Part shown: positions 34,899 through 46,165 of the stretch, one piece after another
Numbering within the stretch: the stretch's first letter is position 1
How the letters are laid out: every line of letters begins with the position of its first letter
DNA from: Bromus sterilis
Lineage: Eukaryota; Streptophyta; Magnoliopsida; Poales; Poaceae
Reading direction: 5' to 3'
Assembly: GCA_950022295.1 (NCBI GenBank)
Contig: OX465597.1
Coordinates: forward strand, 191,765,016 to 191,829,015
Length of the DNA stretch: 64,000 nt
The notes under the pieces: model-generated
Databases searched by the model: none
What the model was told of the DNA's origin: nothing
The model's input: the letters and a program-made list of their open reading frames with translations, nothing else
Program-made: the position numbers and the translations under genes

Positions 34899-36578
34899 TG
34901 CGTGCTCTTCTTCGTTCTTCGAGTAGATTAGAATGTCATCAAGATAAACTACAACAAATTTATCTAGGTACTCCATGAAGATCGAATTCATCAAGCGTGA
35001 GAATGTGGCGGGGGCATTGGTTAAACCGAAGGACATGACAGTGTACTCATAAAGACCATAACGAGTAGTGAAAACCGTTTTTGGAATGTCCTCGTTTCGG
35101 ATTTTAATTTGATGATAGCCTAATCTCAAATCCATCTTGTAGAAGACAGAGGATCCAGCAAGTTGATCATAACGATCATTGATCCTGGGCAATGGGTACT
35201 TGTTCTTTATCGTCGCTAGATTTAGCGGGCGATAGTCTACGCACATCCTTTCTATTCCATCTTTCTTCGTTACGAACAGAACGGGGCAACCCCATGGCGA
35301 TGAGCTAGGGCGGATGAAGCCTTTTGCCAATGAAGCATCAAGTTGGGTTTTTAGCTCAGCTAACTCATGTGGGGCCATTCTATATGGGCGTCTGGAGATT
35401 GGGGCTGTGCCTAGTATAAGATCCACTAGGAATTCTACACATCTGTCAGATGGCATTCCTGGCAATTCTTCAGGAAAGACATCCGGGAAGTCACGAACCA
35501 CCGGAATATCTTCAAGGTCAGGAAGGGGAAGCACATTCAAAGTATGCATCTGGATTCTAGAGGTGGGTGATGTGTAGTCAAATGTCTGGCCCGAAGGATG
35601 GGTGAGTTTAACTGACTTGGCTTTAGAATCAAGGACAACATTCTGTCTTGATAACCAATCCATGCCTAGGATGACATCAATGTCCGAAGACTTGAGGGCT
35701 ATAAGAGAAGCAAGGAATACTAAACCCTCAATTGCAATTTGATTGCCATGGCTTACTCTATTAGTTTGCCACTTTGAACCAGGAGTTTGAATGATCATTG
35801 GAGAAAACATTTCTTCAAAGGCGAACTCATGCCGAAGTGCATAACTCTCTGACATGAATGAATGAGAAGCTCCTGGATTGAAAAGAACGGAGGCGGGAAC
35901 ATGATTGACTGGGAGTGTACCAAGGATGACGTCAGAAGCAGCAGTGGTTTGCTCAACTGAGATTTGGTTCACACAACCACTACTAGTGGATGAAGGCTTT
36001 GCTTGCAAGGGTTTGGAGGTGGCTTTCCTTGAAGGTTTACGTCGAGAATGACGTGGTGTCATCAAAACATGAGGGCACTGAAGGAGGTAATGGCCTGGCA
36101 GACCACACTTGAAACACACCCTGCCTGAATTGCTGGGGACAGGATTACTTGATTGCACACCATCATCCCTGGGAGGAACAATGTGTTGAGGTGGATGGAA
36201 TATATGGGATGGTGGCCTCTGAAGAAGTTTTTGAGGTATGGCACTAGTTGGAATCAATATTCGGCGTTTCTGAGGGGCTGAACTTGCAGAAGGAGCAAGC
36301 TCAAGAGCATGCTTGCGAGACTCTTCGAACACTTCATTGCCATGCTCAGCTCTAAAGGATCTGTTGACTAAATCCTCAAAGGTGGCAAATTCAAGGAGGT
36401 TGAGATCATGACGAAGGATGGGGCTAAGTCCCGTACGGAACCTTCCCTGCTTTCTGGCATCGGTGGTGATCTCATATTGGGCATATCGAGCAAGACGGTT
36501 GAACTCTCTCACACACTCATGAATGGACATCTCTCCTTGAGTCAGATTGCAGAACTCTTCCTTCTTGCGCTCCATCAA
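34899..36578 (-). pseudogene. gag-pol: H gag-pol part A, unit H1: late gag, protease, partial RT
   Basis: In frame with the gag N-terminal segment at 36600-37034 and separated by one TGA, where unit H2 has CGA. It contains the rest of gag, the zinc knuckle CFKCGLPGHYLLQC, the protease with the same FNPGAS active-site loss as unit H2 (35877-35879), and RT up to YLDDILIYSKNEEEHA. Here the first catalytic RT Asp is kept (KMDLRLGYHQ). It is cut by element I and continues at 25714. The sequence is almost identical to unit H2 apart from scattered substitutions. The reported upstream start is not real. Confidence 0.9.
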
Positions 36579-36599
36579 CTCATCCAGAATGTGGTACCC

Positions 36600-37034
36600 T
36601 CAAAAGGAAACACAGAACTCCAGCCAAGTCACTACGTGACCATCTGGCTGCATAGCAACATAGTTCTCCCACCATTGAAGAGCAGCACCTTCCAGGAAGT
36701 ATACCGCGAAAATAACTCGATCATTGGGAGCAACATGTGCTGTATCAAGCTTACGCTCGATGGAACGGAGCCAATCATCAGCTTCAAGGGGCTCAGAAGA
36801 ACATCGAAATACCGGTGGCTTGAGGAGGATGAAGTCCTGAATGCTCACAACCACATTACGCTGACGAGCGGTATTCTGCTCAATGAGCTCGAGAAGGCGT
36901 GTTTGATCACGTCGATTCCGCTCAGCTTCCATCATGATTTCCGCCGCAGAAGGCGGTGTTGGAGGTTCATCATTACTTCGATTCCGATCACGGTCTCGAT
37001 TCCGACGAACAGCACTACGAGTTCCACCTGACAT
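36600..37034 (-). pseudogene. gag: H gag N-terminus, unit H1, ended by nonsense codon
   Basis: 144 codons from MSGGTRSAVRR to LEFCVSF, then TGA at 36600-36602. The Arg/Asp-rich N-terminus and the SLQ-type gag core (ALQWWENY) match unit H2. The stop is a CGA to TGA transition at a CpG, typical of methylcytosine decay. The plus-strand ORF at 36408-37031 is an antisense shadow. Confidence 0.9.
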
Positions 37035-37507
37035 CCTGTGTGATAAAGATCAACAATCAGAACAGGTTGTATGATGGAATCAAAGACAAGAAGGACGTGA
37101 TGAAGACGGAAAGGATTATAATGCGAAGGCAATGATTCATAAAAACACGGGATAAATCGGGCAGCATAACGGCTACACCGGCATGGAAAATGAAACAACC
37201 TTGAAGAGATTGGACATAACTTCTTCAAGGAACTCAAAACACGGAGACTCTGGACGACCACAACAATCCTACAGCTACAAAGGAGTAAACAACGAGATGT
37301 TCTAGTAAGACATAGATGAGCCTACTCCTATCTTCCCGTAGAAAATATGAGGGTGACTCAGAACTTAGATCGATGAGGGTAAGGAGAAAAAGAAGCCTTA
37401 CGTTGTTCCCTTTATACCCAAGTAACTATATAACTATAGAATGCTAGACTCGACTTTGACCAAGGGTTGAAATAATCCTACAGACAGTCCTGCTCTGATA
37501 CCAAGTC
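37035..37507 (-). other. H leader with primer-binding site, unit H1
   Basis: A counterpart of 19110-19582. The PBS is at 37486-37503 on the minus strand (TGGTATCAGAGCAGGACT). No ORF of interest. Confidence 0.85.
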
Positions 37508-40500
37508 TGTCGGGACCCGGAATATGCGTATGTAATTCCAGTCACGATGCAATCATATGGAGAGCCGAGAGCCGTACCCACTTGTCTAAGCAGACAAGGC
37601 CAAGCACATAACACTCTCGGAAAGCATCGAACTTGAGGGGCATCCCATCCAGGCCGGATGATCATCTGAGATGGGTCCTCATCGTCCGCTCACAAGTCTA
37701 AATGCTTATGGGTGGTGAATCCCATAATCATAGACAAGTCGCCTCAACCATGTTATCGATTGAATCCTAACTCTTACATACACTTAGTCCAGCCCGATCA
37801 CTTAGTCGGGGTCTAGGGCGGGCTCGATCATACAACAAAGTGTGCACGTGACAGAGTCACGAGCAATCGCATCGCGATGCCCCAAGCTGCGCACATCTAA
37901 GGGCCACTTGGTGTATAAAAGACCGCCAGCCAGATCACAACTAAGGTCTCGAATACCCATACTAAGACATGCATGTTATAATCATACATGCAGCACACAT
38001 GTCTAGTATGAACAACAGGTATCATCACATAACTCTACAAAGTACTTCTTTATTGACTTACACATAGAGCATACAAAGATCACGTGTATGTGATCATCAT
38101 TACATCATACAACGGAAGCAAATTAGGTCTGAGTACAGACAAGTTTAACAAATGGCTTAGAGAAGCCTTGTACAACAAACATAGCCCTTCCATGAGGGAC
38201 CAGACTGCTGTCTGGAACTATACTAGCTTAGTCCACGTCGAGCTTCAGGAAGGTGTCTCCATCGGGGTCTAGGTTTCCATCTAAAACATAGAATAAGCAA
38301 ACGTGAGTACAAAGTCGTACTCAGCAAGACTTACATCAGAACTACACTACTCATGCTCAAGTTTCAAGGTAAAGGGAGGTGGGGTTCAACATGCAGAAGT
38401 GCCAGCTTTGACTTGGCTAGTCCTATACTACGAGTCCCAGAATTGAGGTAAGAAGCGTACACGAGTCCACTACCAAGTCTCCAACCAATACACCACTATG
38501 GTTACTTCCTTGACTTCCCCACGAGGAAGCACACTACAACACTCACACTTATCTTGCAAGTTTTAGAGTATCCATTCAAGTTGTCTAATAATCAAGCACA
38601 GCTTTCCAAGTAGTCCCTTACCGCGGACGCGGCTATTCGAATAGTTTTGTTAACCCTGCAGGGGTGTACTACTACACACATGAAACCATCAGTTACCGCC
38701 GGGATCTCGTCACCCTTCAAGCGGGTGTCGGCGATGATAATTTCCACAACTTTTACCTCACAGCCAATTCTAATCCAGGAATCAACCATCTGAGTTGCTC
38801 ACCGCTCAAGAGTCCGGCTGGGTCAACGATACGGACTCAGACGATGCAGGCGATCGAGACGCCACCTTAGATGATGGTTTTCCTGTCTCACAGGTCCACC
38901 CACATATCTAAATGATGCAAACTTTCATTCATTCTTTTTCTATGCATATGCCAAATGGAAAGCCCGAACTAGTGACTCCTGGACTTGAACTGGGGTGAGT
39001 TAGTAGGTTGAGCGGGGGTCCATGTGCCTAACATGTGGTAGTACTCTTCGTCTTGGATCACCACACAAGAACTCGGGCTTAAGGCGGTGTTCAACGAGAC
39101 AACCCACTGTGTACTCCTACTTAGCCTCTCATCGTTCACCTTGTATTAGGGTGGATTCACCGACACAGTTTCACCTTCATCAGTAACATGATCACAACCA
39201 TCCCGACTCACAGATCAAAGTAACCTCAATGTAACCTCTAAGCATGCAATAAGCTGTAACAGTTGCAGGGGCCACATGCTCATCATTCAACTCCTATATC
39301 TGCTAGGATTGTGGTTTGCTTAATACGGTGACAAAATGATAAGTCATGCATCGGAATGGGTTCAACTATGCGAAAGAACGTGTCTCGGTGATCTCCTAAA
39401 CATGCATAAGAGAGACTGAGAGGGAATTGGGATTTTATAGACATAATCAATGGGGTTTTCTTGCCTTGCTGACGAGGTTCACACACTGTGTCTTCAACGA
39501 AGGGGGTGGCCTCCGGTTCCGGCTCCACCTCTATTCGAGCAAACATCACAAACATTGCAATCAATATAATGTACAATGCACAATCACATGATCAAGTTGT
39601 AGAACATGATGTATATGGTACTGGTTTGTTGACAATTCAATTTAATTGAAGTGTATTGCAAAGGATTTGCAAATTCAAACTTCAAATTTAAATTCAAATT
39701 AAGCCATATGCAAACTTGCTACTGTTTCCCCATTTTAAAATGGTCAAACATAGAAACAAAGTGCATATTCTTAATCCTTGCATTTTTTGATAATTTTTCA
39801 TATATTATATGTTTAATTTGGAGTTAATATGAATTTTATATGATTTATTGAAGTTTAATTGATTTTCTGTCTTTTTCTGTATTTCTTTTAATTCAAATTC
39901 TAATTACTGCGTCAGCATGACATCATAATGACGTAGGGGGCCTCTGACCAGAGGGACCCACTGGTCAGCCTCTCTGGGGTTAATCCCCGTTTTATTTTAA
40001 TTAAGCAGAGGGGTTAGGGGGCCTGGCCCCACTGTCAGTCTCAAGTGGGGTTGATTAGGGGGTGGGGTTTAGCCCTAATTTGGCCGGCCACGTCACCTGC
40101 TCGCCGGCGGTGACCAAAACGCTTATGGAGGGCTCACCGGAGTTGGCGTTTGGGCTCTGCTGGGCACGGGATTTGCGCCAAAAGGAAGCCCGCGAGCTCC
40201 CGCATCCAACTGTGCACGCAGGGAGGACGAGGAGCGAGCGGAGCCTCGCCGGGGTTGAAGAGAGCGGCGGAGGAGCGACTGTCCACGGTGGCTCGGCCAT
40301 CCTAGCCACGGGAAGAAGAACGGAGGGGATGGGGCGAACGGGGAGCTCACCCTGATGCTAACGAATGGACGGAGAAGGCTGAGGAGCTCTGGAGCCGACA
40401 TATTCCTCGCCGGAGTCTCACGGTGGCCGGCGGCGTCTCGATGGAGCTAGCGTTGCCTGCTGGGCTTGCGCGACTCGATTAGTCGGGGGCTTCGATGAAG

Positions 40501-41304
40501 AAGATGATGGGGCTTCGCCTAGACACGGTGAGGAGGCTCCGCTTGGCCGTTGGCCGCGGCTACGCTCGACGGTGGCGAGCTCAAGATCTCGGGCCGCGGC
40601 GAGATTCGTGAGAGAGAGAGGCCGAGAGGGAGCCTGAGGAGGGGGAAAGGTGTTGCGGGGCTTCAGGTGTCTCTGTGGTGCTCTTAGGGGCACGGGAAGG
40701 CCCTAGGCGTGCCGCGGTGGCGTCGGCCGCGCTCTGCCCTCCAGCGAGCTGCTTGGCAGCGCGGGGAAGAATACGACAAGGGTTGTCGTGTGCTGGGCCG
40801 GGTAGGTTAGTTGGGCCTGTAGCCTGTAGGTTTGGGCTAGCTTTTCTTTTTCTTTTTTTTCTCTCTGTTTTGTTCTGTTTTCCTTTTTCTGTAAATTGTT
40901 TTCCTCTGGATAAAATAGCAAAGCATTTTGTAAAATGCCCCAAATTTTTATGTGGACTTTTAATGCATATAGCTAGCCACTTACAAAGTTTGGGCATTTT
41001 TAAAATTCAAATAATTTTAATTTCAAATCAAATAGGGTATTTAATTAATTTCCAAGCCCTATTTGGATTTTTTGACAAATTTTGGAGCATGCAGTGGGAC
41101 CCACTTCACTTTATATGTGATCATGCATATTTATAAGACTTTTCAAAAATACCAGAGGAATTTTTGGAAGCAAGTTTGATCTGGCCTTTTGAATTAAATT
41201 CTCTAGGGCTTTTCTTTTCCCCATTTTTGAATTTCTTTTGAAATTTTCACATGAAGCAAAGAGGATCTCAAACCCTAGCACTTACCCTAGTTGGGGTTCT
41301 GACA
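37508..41304 (-). repeat. H LTR3, 5' LTR of unit H1
   Basis: This 3797-bp LTR has sense start TGTCAGAACCCC at 41304 and end GGTCCCGACA at 37508. It is followed on the plus strand by the array TSD TATGG (41305-41309). It carries the paired-palindrome block and a GC-rich leader at 40080-40800. Confidence 0.93.
38622..38669 (-). promoter_or_regulatory. Paired-palindrome block, H LTR3
   Basis: CTATTCGAATAG (38633-38644) and CCCTGCAGGG (38654-38663), nine bases apart, as in LTR2. Confidence 0.6.
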
Positions 41305-41309
41305 TATGG

Positions 41310-42620
41310 GTTGCTTTACAAACCTCAAATAATAGGAATATCCCTTTTTATTGGAAAAAGGAATATATGGTTCGAATAAAATGGTGGCTTGGATGAGATG
41401 GATCAATGAGATGACATTGGAAAGGCTTGGAAACAAGGGAAACTTGAGCATGGAAAGAAAATATGCTCAAGTTTCAAGTCCAACGAGGTGCTCAAAATCA
41501 AATCCAATAGCAAATCCAGAAATAAATCGGAAAAGTTTTTGGAAAAAGAAAGTTCCAAAATCCAGGATGTCACAATGGCCGTGCGCACGCATGGCGGATG
41601 ATATCGTCGAGCCGCACCTTCATGTCCATCGTGTTCCCCACAGTCGACTACGCCAAGCGGAAGAAGGAACCGATCCCACACGCTCCGTAGCCGCCGCCCC
41701 TTCTTCGTCTTCACCGCCGGCCACCGCGAGTTGCAGCTAAATTGCGCTGTCGTCACAGCCTCCCTGACCTCGTCGTCTGCTCCATTAGATTTCTGGTGAG
41801 CTTGTGCATCTTCCCCAATCATCCCCGTGCTCTCCCTCGAGCCCTAGCAAGATCCGCCATTGGAGTCGCAGCTCGGCCACCTCCATGGTTGCCGGCGAGC
41901 TTGCTCCAGTGCTCCCCTGTCCCATCTATGGCACGCATGGAGTTCCTTGTCTCTCGAGCAACGCAATGCACCATCCCGTGTCCATTTTTTGTAGCGCATC
42001 ACCTTCCTCGTCACGGTCGATCCCAGCCGCCACGCGACCTCGTCGCCGGCGAGGCTCCTGTGCCCCCAGGGTCCCCCGTGTGCATAGAGTGGTGCAGACG
42101 AGCACATCCATCCTTCTAATGCTCGTGCCGTGCCAAACCGTGGCCGGTAGCTCAACTCCAACGTGTCTAGTTTTCTAGAATTGATTACAAGGAATTATAA
42201 TGCACAAAAATATGCAAAATACTCCCTGCAATATCCCTCAATTTCACAAAATGGTTTGAGAATTTTTGCAACAACTAAAATGTGGAGCTCTTTTTGAAAT
42301 TCAAATCACTTTGAACTAGAGGCCACATTTTTGGTGATGGCAAAGATGAGTTGAGGTTTTTAAAACCCTTGACATTGCAAAGGAAATGGCTATGCCAAGT
42401 TTGAGGTCTAGGGGAACTCAAATGCAAAAGGAAAAATTCACCCAACATTCCTCTTGAACCAACTTGGATGCATTTTGAAAGCAATTCAAATGGCTCCAAT
42501 CCCAATGAAAATTTAAATCACCACATGAAATGATAAACTCTTGCATCATGCCAAGTTACAAGGTCATCAGGCAAAGTAAAAATTCATGTTGATTTCTATT
42601 ATTGCTCATGGGCTGTTACA
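41310..42620 (-). repeat. L-type LTR, second part and end
   Basis: It continues 9661-12510 after the H array. The last 350 bases resemble the end of the K LTR (61250-61640), including CACTTTGAACTA, CACCACATGAAATG and the terminus GGGCTGTTACA. The sense start is therefore TGTAACAGCCC at 42620. No purine-rich tract follows, so this is probably a solo LTR or a 5' LTR, with predicted TSD GGTTA at 42621-42625. The overlapping ORFs at 41742-42178 are not supported as genes. Confidence 0.65.
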
Positions 42621-42649
42621 GGTTACCCTCATGCCGCTTTAATCACTGA

Positions 42650-42964
42650 TATTTTCCCGCTTGCTTACCCATTGATAGCGGAGGTAGTTTTAAGGCTTAT
42701 CCACGAATAGAAATAAAAAATGATGAACTCTATCGTGCTGATAGTAACAGAAAATATGGTAATTCTGTTAGCAACATAAATGATAAACGTAGCCTTTTAT
42801 TAATACTGAAACGAACAAAATCTAAACCCTCTTATGTTTCCCCATGCTTCATATTTTCGAAAACAAAAACATTGAGAAATCTAAAAATTGTACGTGGTTG
42901 TTGCCGTGTGAGCCTGAAGTTTTTCCATAGCTGTGTGGAATGTAAATATGAGGAACAATATTGA
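42650..42964 (+). other. Unidentified open stretch without start codon
   Basis: About 104 codons open on the plus strand between stops, with no Met and balanced amino-acid composition (SGGSFKAYPRIEIKNDELYR). I do not recognise it. It could be an exon, a pseudogene piece or chance. It lies directly beside the end of the L LTR in A+T-rich DNA unlike the flanking repeats. Confidence 0.2.
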
Positions 42965-43258
42965 AAATTTACTCATTCTTCCATTAATTTAAAGAACTTC
43001 ATTCTAAAATCAACCACACTGATTAATACTAAACAACCACATTGATTCTAAAATCTACAAGTACATACTCTAGTACTCAATCTATAACTTAATAAAATAC
43101 AATATGTTGGCAGTGTCAAATCATGTTTATATTAATCTATAGATGTAGTACAATAATAATAAAGTAGTAGGTTCTTAATTACAACACACATTTCAATAGT
43201 TGATCTACTTTTACTTATAGTAGATTCTACCCTCGTCGAAGTGTTCAACAACGCCAAT
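42965..43258. other. A+T-rich spacer, nothing recognised
   Basis: About 290 bases between the open stretch and the GCFC-like pseudogene. No ORF, repeat or RNA seen. It may hold the 3' untranslated remnant of the minus-strand gene. Confidence 0.4.
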
Positions 43259-44053
43259 TTATTCATGCAGTCTGACTGTGAACTGGGTACACCATCCTTC
43301 GATCCAATCCTTGACCTCTCCCCGTGGTGTCTTGTATGCTTCCAGCAAGTGCCATAGGATACTTTTCCACTTTTCAAAGAAATAATTTTCAAGGAAATCA
43401 ACCATCATTCTAAGGTTTCTGAAATTCCGTACGCTCTGTTGGTTTTCTACCGGGGGAGTAATTCCAATTCATCCATAATGCTCTTCAGTTTGGGAAATAG
43501 ATAATTGTCACTGAAATTTCTAACTTGACTTTCATTGAGGTTGTCTTTCCACAACACCAAATAATAGGTTGAAAGCTTCTGCATCTTGTTTTGAACCTCT
43601 TCGTAAAAGAAGTTAGGAAGATGGTCTATCAATGGGAGCCATTGCTTCACAACTGTCTGACATGTACTCCATGACGGCCAACTATCAACTTCCGCTGCTA
43701 TTTTTGGCATGATGATATTTAACCGAAGAAAGACATGCAGCTCATTGGATAGAGTTTCCTTGCACTCTTCTTCACGGTCCACGTCACTGAAAAAACTCAT
43801 AGATTCCACCATCAATTTCAGCATTGAGTCTCTCAAATCTGGCTGCACATCGTCACCGAGATCAAAATCCTGAAAACGGTTCAAGGAGAATAAAATTATT
43901 TAAAATCTTTTTAAGACTTCTTTTCAGATTTAAGGCTGTTATTTCTCACCCTCAGAAGCTTGATGATTCTTTCACAGCATTCCTTTTCTTCAATGTTTTT
44001 TTGTAATGACCTTCATCCCAGTCAAAATTCTTGTGGATCCACCGTGCAGGTTC
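43259..44053 (-). pseudogene. GCFC-domain gene fragment (TFIP11/STIP-like splicing factor)
   Basis: Two exons with intact splice sites. Exon 44053-43950 begins after a TTGCAG acceptor and encodes EPARWIHKNFDWDEGHY and IEEKECCERIIKLLR. It ends at a GTGAGA donor. An 80-base intron ends in TTTTCAG. Exon 43869-43259 encodes IIMPKIAAEVDSW, VVKQWLPLIDHLP, LFPKLKSIMDELELLP and MMVDFLENYFFEKWKSILWH. This order of motifs matches the GCFC region of TFIP11/STIP proteins, which act in spliceosome disassembly. Two single-base frameshifts break it, in an A7 run near 43998-44004 and in a C5 run at 43452-43456. The G-patch N-terminus and the end of the family are absent. It is either a decayed host gene or a captured fragment. 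Family assignment is by motif memory, not by search. Confidence 0.6.
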
Positions 44054-44225
44054 CTGCAATCCGTTGTGTCTTTATTTGACCTCTTGTATTCCAGTCAGGT
44101 CGTGGGGCGGTCGTTTCTAAGGCTTGATTGGCTTCACAATGCCCTTGTTGGCAACACCACAACCTTTTCAATGAAAAAAACCTTATTTTGGGCTCGTTTT
44201 TTTATCAATGGATTAGAATAGTTCA

Positions 44226-44396
44226 CCCACTTTGGGGGGTTCTTGTAGTCTGGGATTCATGTGGAGGGCTGCCATCCATGTTCCCTGGTTCAATTGGTGT
44301 CTCATAAACATGCACTATATCATGGAGCTTCTCCTCTGATGGTACGATGATGGATCCTCATCCTTCGTCATCAACCATTGTGATATCAACCTCCTT
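44226..44396 (-). other. Exon-like open segment, one internal stop
   Basis: The minus strand encodes acidic text (EVDITMVDDEG, a TGA stop, then VPSEEKLHDIVHVYETP) ending in TGA near 44232. Its composition resembles the acidic ORF upstream, so it may be another exon of the same broken gene. There is no independent support. Confidence 0.25.
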
Positions 44397-44497
44397 TACA
44401 AAAACGAAATGCAGTTATAACTTGTAGAAATTTCTGTTACTTTTAAAAAACTAAAATCAATGAAAATACAACTAGTGTAAGAATCAAACACGATCTG

Positions 44498-44845
44498 TTA
44501 TTTTGAACCACTAAATTTTTTGCTAGAGAAACAAAAAACTTGTTGATAAAATTTGTTCCGAACACAATGAATCATAAATAAGAACATGTTGTCTGCATTG
44601 ATCTCTTCATTCACATGATATTCTATGCTCTCTCCACAGTTTGGCATGCTGTGGTACTCCATTGAAGAGTTGTCAACCTCCTCTTCCATGTGTTTGTGTG
44701 TCTCCATTCCTTCTTGGCAACTGCTTTCTTGGAGCCCGAAGATGTTGTCTGCATCTACATCTTCATCGACACGACTTTTCATGATGTCTTCAGGGTTTGC
44801 CAATGGAGGCTGTTGTAGGGTAGAGTTGTCGACCTCCTCTTCCAT
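44498..44845 (-). CDS. Acidic hypothetical ORF with internal duplication
   Basis: 115 codons from Met at 44845. The first 90 residues are two imperfect copies of a 52-residue unit. Each starts MEEEVDNS and contains an acidic ADNIFG or ADNMFL end, so about 156 bp was tandemly duplicated. The C-terminus after that is hydrophobic and Cys-containing and may be intron readthrough. It lies upstream of the GCFC-like fragment on the same strand, so it could be a 5' exon of that gene. No known domain recognised. Confidence 0.35.
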   Translation of the reverse strand: MEEEVDNSTLQQPPLANPEDIMKSRVDEDVDADNIFGLQESSCQEGMETHKHMEEEVDNSSMEYHSMPNCGESIEYHVNEEINADNMFLFMIHCVRNKFYQQVFCFSSKKFSGSK

Positions 44846-45009
44846 GCGATTACACTGCCAATGTTTCTTTTAGGGAAGCGCTTTCTTGGTGTTGTGATCC
44901 AATATATGTAACTGTGCGAGCTGGTGCTTTTGTAGCAACCGCCAACTAGTTACTTACAGCGTATGTAGATCAATTCAACTCTGGTCTATCGCATACCTAT
45001 AACTCCCGT

Positions 45010-45410
45010 CCAGTACGTGAACGTGCCCCCCACTTATATGAAATAGTGCCTTATGTGCCTCCAAATTTGATAAAATAGTGCCTCCAAGTATGTACTAAAT
45101 GTGCCTCCAAATTTTAATAAGTTGCTAACATTAGTTCCAACTCCATACTTCCTACCTAGTTCGTGCCTCAAAGTCCCTACAAGACGTGCCTACAAGTTTA
45201 TGGTGAACGTGCCTCCAAATGTTAATAAGTTCCTAACATTACTTCCAACTGCATACTTCCCGCCTAGTTCGTGCCTCTAAGTCCCTACCTGACCTTCCTC
45301 AAATTCCCTACCTGACGTTCCTACAAGTCCCTACCTGACGTGCGTACAAGTCTATGGAGGATGTGCCTTAAGTGCTTATAGTATCATGCCTCTAAGTCTG
45401 GCACAAAATC
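45010..45410. repeat. Degenerate GTGCCT-rich repeat
   Basis: The hexamer GTGCCT or close variants recurs about ten times in 400 bases, mostly as GTGCCTCCAA or GTGCCTCTAAG. A longer direct duplication starts at GTGCCTCCAAATTTTAATAA and recurs about 120 bases later. It lies between the acidic ORFs and the solo I LTR, in what was probably the promoter-side intergenic space of the locus. Confidence 0.5.
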
Positions 45411-46112
45411 AGAACATCGACCAAAGTATAAAAAAGGTTGTGGCTGTCCCGAGACCAAGTGGCACTAGAACTTTAGCTTGTTGTAACGACCCGGTTCATC
45501 ACAAACCGGAGTCTCTGTTTATTCTGTGCTAGTCCCTGGATCAATAGCTAGCACACACAATACATGATGTAATATCAAGAATAAACCACATGTCATATAT
45601 ATTACATCGAAGATCCAGTATTACAATAAAGCATACCTGCATAGCACAAGGCTAGCTTACAAATAGAATACAGCGGAAAACAATAAAAGCTTCGTGGCGT
45701 CGATCAACTCCACCGACAAGTTGAGTGTAGACATCGGAACCCTACAACGCATCACTTACTCGTAGTATACAATCCAGCAACACCGAAGGTTACAGCCCGA
45801 CAACGGGTCAGTACATCTGATTTGTACGGCAAGTCACACGAAAAAAAAGTATATAACAGACCTACATCTACATGCAAGGTAAGTCAAAGGAAAGGCTTAT
45901 GGTTTAGTTTTTCAGAAAGCCAGTTTTTCCCTCACATACTACAACTAATCAAATTTTAATTTATCTTGCTAGTCCTAAGTATGGTTGAATCGGGCTACAC
46001 CAATTCCAACCATCCCTTTATTAAAAGTTCCCACTCAAATTCTTATTAAGGTGAAATATCTGTCAAGACCATCCAACAACAATAATGCCCAGTTGCTCAA
46101 AGTTGTTCGTAA

Positions 46113-46165
46113 CCGTGGACACGGCTAATCATGATCAGTTTTTACACTCTACAGAGGTTTGTACA
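46113..46165 (-). promoter_or_regulatory. Paired-palindrome block, decayed copy
   Basis: CTAATCATGATCAG (46124-46137) and CTCTACAGAG (46147-46156). Each palindrome is broken by one transition relative to the intact I copies, as expected in an old solo LTR under no selection. Confidence 0.5.

Larger units (their letters stand above)
12511..41304 (-). mobile_element. Tandem array of H, a Tekay-like gypsy chromovirus, with nested element I
   Basis: Three H LTRs (12511-15335, 19583-23386, 37508-41304) alternate with internal regions. One TSD pair, TATGG at 12506-12510 and 41305-41309, brackets the whole array. No TSD was found at the inner LTRs. This is the product expected from unequal recombination between LTRs of a single insertion. 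Unit H1 (19583-41304) keeps both pol halves around the nested element I. Unit H2 (12511-23386) keeps only the gag-RT half and a fragment of the I LTR. The PBS matches initiator Met-tRNA for 18 bases. The integrase tail has a chromodomain (YPVRILDSAERV to ATWERED), pointing to the Tekay/Del clade. H itself without I would be about 12.5 kb. Confidence 0.9.

Noticed and set aside
34899..36602. Gag stop and split pol as a programmed frameshift or readthrough system
   Set aside because: The stop is in frame, is absent from the sister unit (CGA there) and is a CpG transition. The pol split is caused by an insertion with a TSD.
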